Source of the DNA: Prolixibacteraceae bacterium
GTDB taxonomy: Bacteria; Bacteroidota; Bacteroidia; Bacteroidales; Prolixibacteraceae
Direction of reading: 5' to 3'
Assembly (NCBI GenBank): GCA_016788685.1
Contig: JAEUSS010000399.1
Span: forward strand, 1 to 9,508
Length of the DNA: 9,508 nucleotides
The notes below the pieces were generated by a model. It worked only from the letters and a program-made list of their open reading frames with translations. It was not told where the DNA came from and made no database searches. Below, piece by piece: positions 6,957 through 9,508 of this stretch (position 1 is its first letter; each line of letters starts with the position of its first letter). The translations under genes were made by a program, and so were the position numbers.

Positions 6957-7052
6957 ATGATTGAGAAAAAAGAATTACCTTGGATAGAGTATAAAAGTGA
7001 AATTACGGAAGCAGATTTTGCGGCTATAAATAAGAGTAGCTTCCTCGTCTAG
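6957..7052 (+). pseudogene. Short open frame of 31 codons, possible gene remnant
   Basis: An ATG at 6957 opens a 31-residue frame beginning MIEKKELPWIEYKSE and ending at TAG 7050-7052. The composition (charged helix-like stretch with Trp and Tyr) looks more like a natural protein N terminus than random translation. There is no ribosome binding site or promoter box, and I recognise no family. It could be the 5' remnant of a gene lost when the accessory segment formed, a small leader peptide, or chance. Confidence 0.2.
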
Positions 7053-7096
7053 CGGTAATGCCATGAGCGACATTGTGAACATCAATAGTAAAAAAA

Positions 7097-7789
7097 ATGA
7101 ACGACAACGATACAAAGCGACTTTCGCGACTGACTGCAATTTTAACTCAATTGCAAACGAAACGACTTTTGACAGCAAGAACTCTTTCAGAAAGATTCAA
7201 TGTAAGTATCAGGACAATTTATCGCGATATAAGAGCTCTGGAACAAGCAGGTATTCCAATCATGACAGAAGACGGGAAAGGATATTCGTTAATGGAAGGT
7301 TACAAAATTCCACCGGTAATGTTTACTGAGAAACAGGCCAATGCGTTAATACTTGCCGAACAATTGGTCTTAAAAAATAAAGATGCTTCTTTCATCAGGG
7401 ACTACACGGAAGCAATTGACAAAATGAAGGCAGTCTTAAGGCCGCTTGAAAAAGATAAAGTCAATCTATTGGCAGACAGAACTCGCTTCGAACAAAACCT
7501 GAATAGAGAGCGAAACAGCAATGTTATTTCTGAATTACAAAACGCCTTGACTAATTTTAATTTGGTAGAAATTGATTATACCAGCGAAGACAAGAAAACT
7601 ACCCGACGAACCATTGAGCCATTTGCCATTATCTGCGCAACAGAAAATTGGTTGCTCATTGCCTGGTGCCGTTTAAGGAATGATTTTAGATATTTCCGTT
7701 TAGACCGAATTACAAAAATGCAAGTCCTTACAGAGAAATTTGAGCAACATAAAATGACTTTACAAGAATATTTCGATAAATTTTACTAA
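7097..7789 (+). CDS. YafY-family HTH/WYL transcriptional regulator
   Basis: The 230-residue protein has an N-terminal winged HTH (about residues 8-65, recognition helix near 'VSIRTIYRDIRAL'), the linker motif 'GYKIPPVMFTEKQA' typical of YafY-type proteins, and a C-terminal WYL domain (about 145-215). In the WYL domain the name-giving tripeptide reads Trp185-Leu-Leu ('NWLLIAWC') and 'RYFRLDRI' follows. WYL domains bind small ligands or nucleic acids and control the HTH; members act as repressors or activators. The ATG at 7097 places the HTH at the usual distance from the N terminus; an A-rich run precedes it and no Shine-Dalgarno is seen. It is followed by a ridA-like/ydeI-like operon and a GNAT gene whose promoters share an inverted repeat, which I infer to be its binding site. 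Its low GC content contrasts with the genes before 6433. Confidence 0.92.
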   Translation: MNDNDTKRLSRLTAILTQLQTKRLLTARTLSERFNVSIRTIYRDIRALEQAGIPIMTEDGKGYSLMEGYKIPPVMFTEKQANALILAEQLVLKNKDASFIRDYTEAIDKMKAVLRPLEKDKVNLLADRTRFEQNLNRERNSNVISELQNALTNFNLVEIDYTSEDKKTTRRTIEPFAIICATENWLLIAWCRLRNDFRYFRLDRITKMQVLTEKFEQHKMTLQEYFDKFY

Positions 7790-7804
7790 CAAGTTCTGGA
7801 CCCC

Positions 7805-7820
7805 TGACATAAGGCTGTCA
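7805..7820. promoter_or_regulatory. Predicted WYL-regulator operator TGACA-N6-TGTCA (ridA-like operon)
   Basis: A perfect inverted repeat, TGACA (7805-7809), TAAGGC, TGTCA (7816-7820), lies 15 bases after the regulator's stop codon and 11 bases before a perfect -7 box. It therefore covers the -33 region of the promoter. The same element at the same distance occurs before the GNAT gene. Assignment to the adjacent YafY-type protein is inference from proximity and repetition. Confidence 0.65.
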
Positions 7821-7831
7821 AAACTGCATTT

Positions 7832-7839
7832 TACTTTTG
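7832..7839 (+). promoter_or_regulatory. -7 promoter box TACTTTTG of the ridA-like/ydeI-like operon
   Basis: TACTTTTG matches TAnnTTTG perfectly and lies 25 bases upstream of the ATG at 7865. No TTTG is seen at the -33 distance, which is occupied by the predicted operator. Confidence 0.6.
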
Positions 7840-7864
7840 TGGCTCACAATTAAATAATAGTAAA

Positions 7865-8257
7865 ATGCAAAAGACAACATTCGACCCTTGGGCTTGGGGC
7901 AAAAACACAAATTCAGTACAAGCCGTAGAAGTGAAGCAACCAGAAGGAACGCTTTACTGTTCGGGGCAAGTAGCCATTGATGCAAACGGAGTGCCTAGTT
8001 CTGCCGATATGAGAAGCCAGCTAATTCAAACAATCGCAAATTTGGAACAACTCATTACGGAGTCGGGCTATGAGCTCAAAAATATTGTTAGGCTAAATAT
8101 TTATACCACAAACATGAACGAGTTTTTCACAACCTGTATGGATGTATATGTTCCTTTTCTTCAAAAATATGGCATCCAACAGGCTACAACAGGGTTCGAA
8201 GTCAAAGGACTTTTTGCGACGTGTACAATAGAATTGGAAGCTACAGTTGTAAAGTAA
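7865..8257 (+). CDS. RidA-family (YjgF/YER057c/UK114) protein lacking the canonical arginine
   Basis: The 130-residue protein shows the trimeric RidA fold signature: 'LYCSGQVAIDANG' (30-42), 'NIVRLNIYTTNMNEF' (73-87) and 'TCTIELEATVV' (119-129) at the C terminus. Classical RidA hydrolyses reactive enamine/imine products of PLP enzymes such as IlvA, using an arginine (Arg105 in E. coli) that binds the substrate carboxylate. Here the corresponding segment reads 'QQATTGFEVKG', so that position is Thr108. Family studies place members without this arginine in Rid subgroups that lack imine deaminase activity, so a different or unknown role is likely. The ATG at 7865 follows a -7 box and predicted operator. 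The stop is 2 bases before the next gene, indicating an operon. It is shorter on GC than the upstream core genes, consistent with transfer. Confidence 0.9.
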   Translation: MQKTTFDPWAWGKNTNSVQAVEVKQPEGTLYCSGQVAIDANGVPSSADMRSQLIQTIANLEQLITESGYELKNIVRLNIYTTNMNEFFTTCMDVYVPFLQKYGIQQATTGFEVKGLFATCTIELEATVVK

Positions 8258-8259
8258 CA

Positions 8260-8835
8260 ATGAACAAAATAGAAATATTTTATCCGACAAGCCCTACAGC
8301 ATGGCGAAAATGGTTAGAAAAAAACCATCCTTCAAAACAAGCTGTATGGCTTGTCTTTTATAACAAATCTTCGTCCAGACAATCTGTTTCCTGGAGTGAC
8401 GCTGTTGATGTTGCTCTTTGTTTTGGTTGGATAGACAGCAAAAAAATAAAAATTGATGAAAATACTTCGCACCAATTTTTCAGTAGAAGAAAACCCAACA
8501 GCACTTGGTCAAAAATCAACAAAGAGAAAGTTCAGAAACTCATTGACAATGGGCTAATGACTCCGGCAGGTTATGAAAGCATTGAAACCGCAAAACAAAA
8601 CGGTACATGGACAATCTTGGACGAAGTTGAAGAACTGATAATCCCTCAGGATTTGGAAAAAGCATTCAAAAAACACAAAGGCTCAAAAGAGTTTTTTTTA
8701 AGTTTGAGCAAGACAAGTAAAAAAATGATGTTGCAATGGATCGTTCTGGCCAAGCAACCTGAAACCCGGCAAAAACGGATAGCTGAAATTGCAGAAAATG
8801 CTGAAAGAAGTCTTAAACCGCAATACTTACGCTAG
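8260..8835 (+). CDS. YdeI/OmpD-associated family protein
   Basis: The 191-residue product matches the YdeI/OmpD-associated (OmdA-type) family, small cytoplasmic proteins of poorly known function that have been linked to bacteriocin or peptide stress protection. Family blocks are visible: 'SPTAWRKWLEKNHPS' (11-25), 'VWLVFYNK' (29-36), 'DAVDVALCFGWIDSKK' (47-62), 'FFSRRKPNSTWSKINKEKV' (73-91) and a C-terminal Lys-rich helical tail with 'SKKMMLQWIVLAKQPETRQKRI' features (153-174, described by its key residues Trp160 and Arg170). The ATG at 8260 lies 2 bases after the ridA-like stop and fits the usual N terminus; an earlier in-frame ATG at 8221 would overlap that gene and adds no family residues. 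It is cotranscribed with the ridA-like gene. The family is clear, biochemical function unknown. Confidence 0.88.
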   Translation: MNKIEIFYPTSPTAWRKWLEKNHPSKQAVWLVFYNKSSSRQSVSWSDAVDVALCFGWIDSKKIKIDENTSHQFFSRRKPNSTWSKINKEKVQKLIDNGLMTPAGYESIETAKQNGTWTILDEVEELIIPQDLEKAFKKHKGSKEFFLSLSKTSKKMMLQWIVLAKQPETRQKRIAEIAENAERSLKPQYLR

Positions 8836-8848
8836 AAAAGGCACATAT

Positions 8849-8910
8849 GGCTAACACACAATATAGCCGGGGCTCATTTGCGTGAACACACAACAAACGC
8901 TGTGTCGTGC
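8849..8910. repeat. Two short inverted repeats after the ydeI-like gene
   Basis: GGCTA (8849-8853) pairs with TAGCC (8864-8868). GCGTGAACACA (8880-8890) pairs with TGTGTCGTGC (8901-8910), with one bulged A and two G-T pairs. The second is followed by an A run, not a T run, so it does not look like a plus-strand terminator. GGCTAAC at 8849-8855 resembles an integron attC box, but no matching partner box or integrase is in the window. Confidence 0.35.
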
Positions 8911-8945
8911 AAAAAATCCGACAGAAAAAAGAATTTGAACTATAC

Positions 8946-8961
8946 TGACATGGGGTTGTCA
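8946..8961. promoter_or_regulatory. Predicted WYL-regulator operator TGACA-N6-TGTCA (GNAT gene)
   Basis: TGACA (8946-8950), TGGGGT, TGTCA (8957-8961) is a perfect inverted repeat with the same arms and spacer length as the site at 7805-7820. It also lies exactly 11 bases before a -7 box. The shared extended pattern is CTGACATnnGGnTGTCA. Two such matches in front of neighbouring genes support a shared regulator. Confidence 0.65.
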
Positions 8962-8972
8962 CTTATTCGGAC

Positions 8973-8980
8973 TATGTTTG
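8973..8980 (+). promoter_or_regulatory. -7 promoter box TATGTTTG of the GNAT gene
   Basis: TATGTTTG matches TAnnTTTG perfectly and lies 24 bases upstream of the ATG at 9005. The -33 position falls within the predicted operator, and no good TTTG is visible there. Confidence 0.6.
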
Positions 8981-9004
8981 ACGGGACCAAAATGAGATTA
9001 TAAA

Positions 9005-9508
9005 ATGGAGAAAATTATTACGCTTGATAAGTCTGATCTTACCAAAGAACATATCTGTTGTGCAATTTCTGATAAAAAATGCAAAGACGGTTATGAATTA
9101 AAGAAGGATTGGCTTAAAAAGGAATTTGATCATGGATATGTTTTCCGCAGGATTGATGCCAGGGCAAAAGTATTTATTGAATACGGTCCGGCCGAGCTGG
9201 GGTGGATTCCTGTTGATGCTCCAAATTACTTGTTGATCAATTGCTTTTGGGTCTCAGGACAATACAAGGGACAAGGATATGGCAAGGAATTATTGAGGCT
9301 TGCAGTTGAAGATGCCATCTCTCAAGGGAAAGACGGATTGGTAACTGTAGCCGGAACAAGAAAGTTTCATTTTATGAGCGATACAAAATGGCTGCTGAAA
9401 CAAGGATTTGAGACTTGTGAGCAATTGTCTTCGGGATTTAGTTTGCTTGTAAAGAAAATAAATTCCAGAGCAGATGGCCCGAAATTCAAAGATTCTGTAA
9501 AGAGCGGA
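9005..9508 (+). CDS. GNAT-family N-acetyltransferase of the YoaP type (3' end outside window)
   Basis: The frame runs 168 codons without a stop to the window end. The protein shows the GNAT acetyl-CoA loop 'SGQYKGQGYGKELL' (84-97; Gln86, Gly89, Gly91, Gly93 in Q-x-x-G-x-G). Its N-terminal motif 'EHICCAISDKKC' (15-26), 'FIEYGPAELGWIPVDAPNY' (57-75) and 'INCFWVSG' (78-85) are typical of GNAT proteins that carry a C-terminal YoaP-like domain (PF14268), which would begin just beyond the visible end near 'GPKFKDSVKSG'. Whole members are about 250 residues, so roughly 80 are missing. The substrate is unknown. The start is set by the family N terminus and by a -7 box and operator upstream. It is probably a separate transcription unit co-regulated with the ridA-like operon. 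Confidence 0.88.
   Translation, partial: MEKIITLDKSDLTKEHICCAISDKKCKDGYELKKDWLKKEFDHGYVFRRIDARAKVFIEYGPAELGWIPVDAPNYLLINCFWVSGQYKGQGYGKELLRLAVEDAISQGKDGLVTVAGTRKFHFMSDTKWLLKQGFETCEQLSSGFSLLVKKINSRADGPKFKDSVKSG

Larger units (their letters stand above)
6434..7096. other. Long structured intergenic region between core and accessory segments
   Basis: About 660 bases without a convincing gene. In order it holds a lone copy of a 22-base repeat unit, a bulged hairpin, a degenerate 22-bp tandem array, an AT-rich spacer, a concentric palindrome with 22-bp steps, and a leader of about 225 bases before the regulator gene. Base composition falls from GC-rich at the left (6440-6670) to AT-rich at the right (from about 6880). 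Short frames that cross it lack protein-like composition or are antisense to the repeats. Confidence 0.7.

Noticed and set aside
8221..8259. Earlier ATG at 8221 for the ydeI-like gene
   Set aside because: It overlaps the end of the ridA-like gene in another frame and adds 13 residues unlike the family; ATG 8260 gives a tidy 2-base operon gap.
9111..9118. A seventh GGCTTAAA copy
   Set aside because: It is inside the GNAT coding sequence, encodes conserved residues (Trp-Leu-Lys), and has no partner at 22-bp spacing, so it is coincidence.

Overview
The window looks like a chromosomal segment of a Bacteroidota bacterium, probably from the Marinilabiliales/Prolixibacteraceae side of the phylum, although the genus is inference. 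Supporting signs are start codons without Shine-Dalgarno sequences, several upstream boxes that match the Bacteroidota -7 consensus TAnnTTTG, signal peptides ending in SAQ or HAQ, and envelope proteins typical of the phylum.

Region 1 (1-6433, moderate GC) is an envelope-oriented core segment. It starts with the C-terminal 692 codons of a large AsmA-like protein (+). Next come two minus-strand genes for exported proteins: a probable beta-barrel protein and a secreted bleomycin-hydrolase/PepC-type cysteine peptidase, separated by a clear intrinsic terminator. A divergent intergenic region of about 310 bases leads to a secreted DUF1460 (N-acetylmuramoyl-L-alanine amidase-like) protein and an LpxL/HtrB-type acyltransferase. 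Lipid A or lipid acylation, peptidoglycan processing and outer-membrane assembly are the shared theme.

Region 2 (6434-7096) has no convincing gene but is highly structured. It holds a bulged 12-bp hairpin, a degenerate tandem array with a 22-bp period (6578-6665), and a strict concentric palindrome (6761-6871). In the palindrome the 8-mer GGCTTAAA occurs three times forward and then three times inverted, each set at exactly 22-bp steps around one centre.

Region 3 (7097-9508, visibly more AT-rich) looks like an accessory segment. It encodes a YafY-type HTH/WYL regulator, a RidA-family protein lacking the usual substrate-binding arginine, a YdeI/OmpD-associated protein, and the start of a GNAT acetyltransferase of the YoaP type, cut by the window end. 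The ridA-like/ydeI-like pair and the GNAT gene each have the same inverted repeat, TGACA-N6-TGTCA, exactly 11 bp upstream of a perfect TAnnTTTG box. This suggests a small regulon controlled by the adjacent WYL regulator, and it is the strongest regulatory inference in the window.
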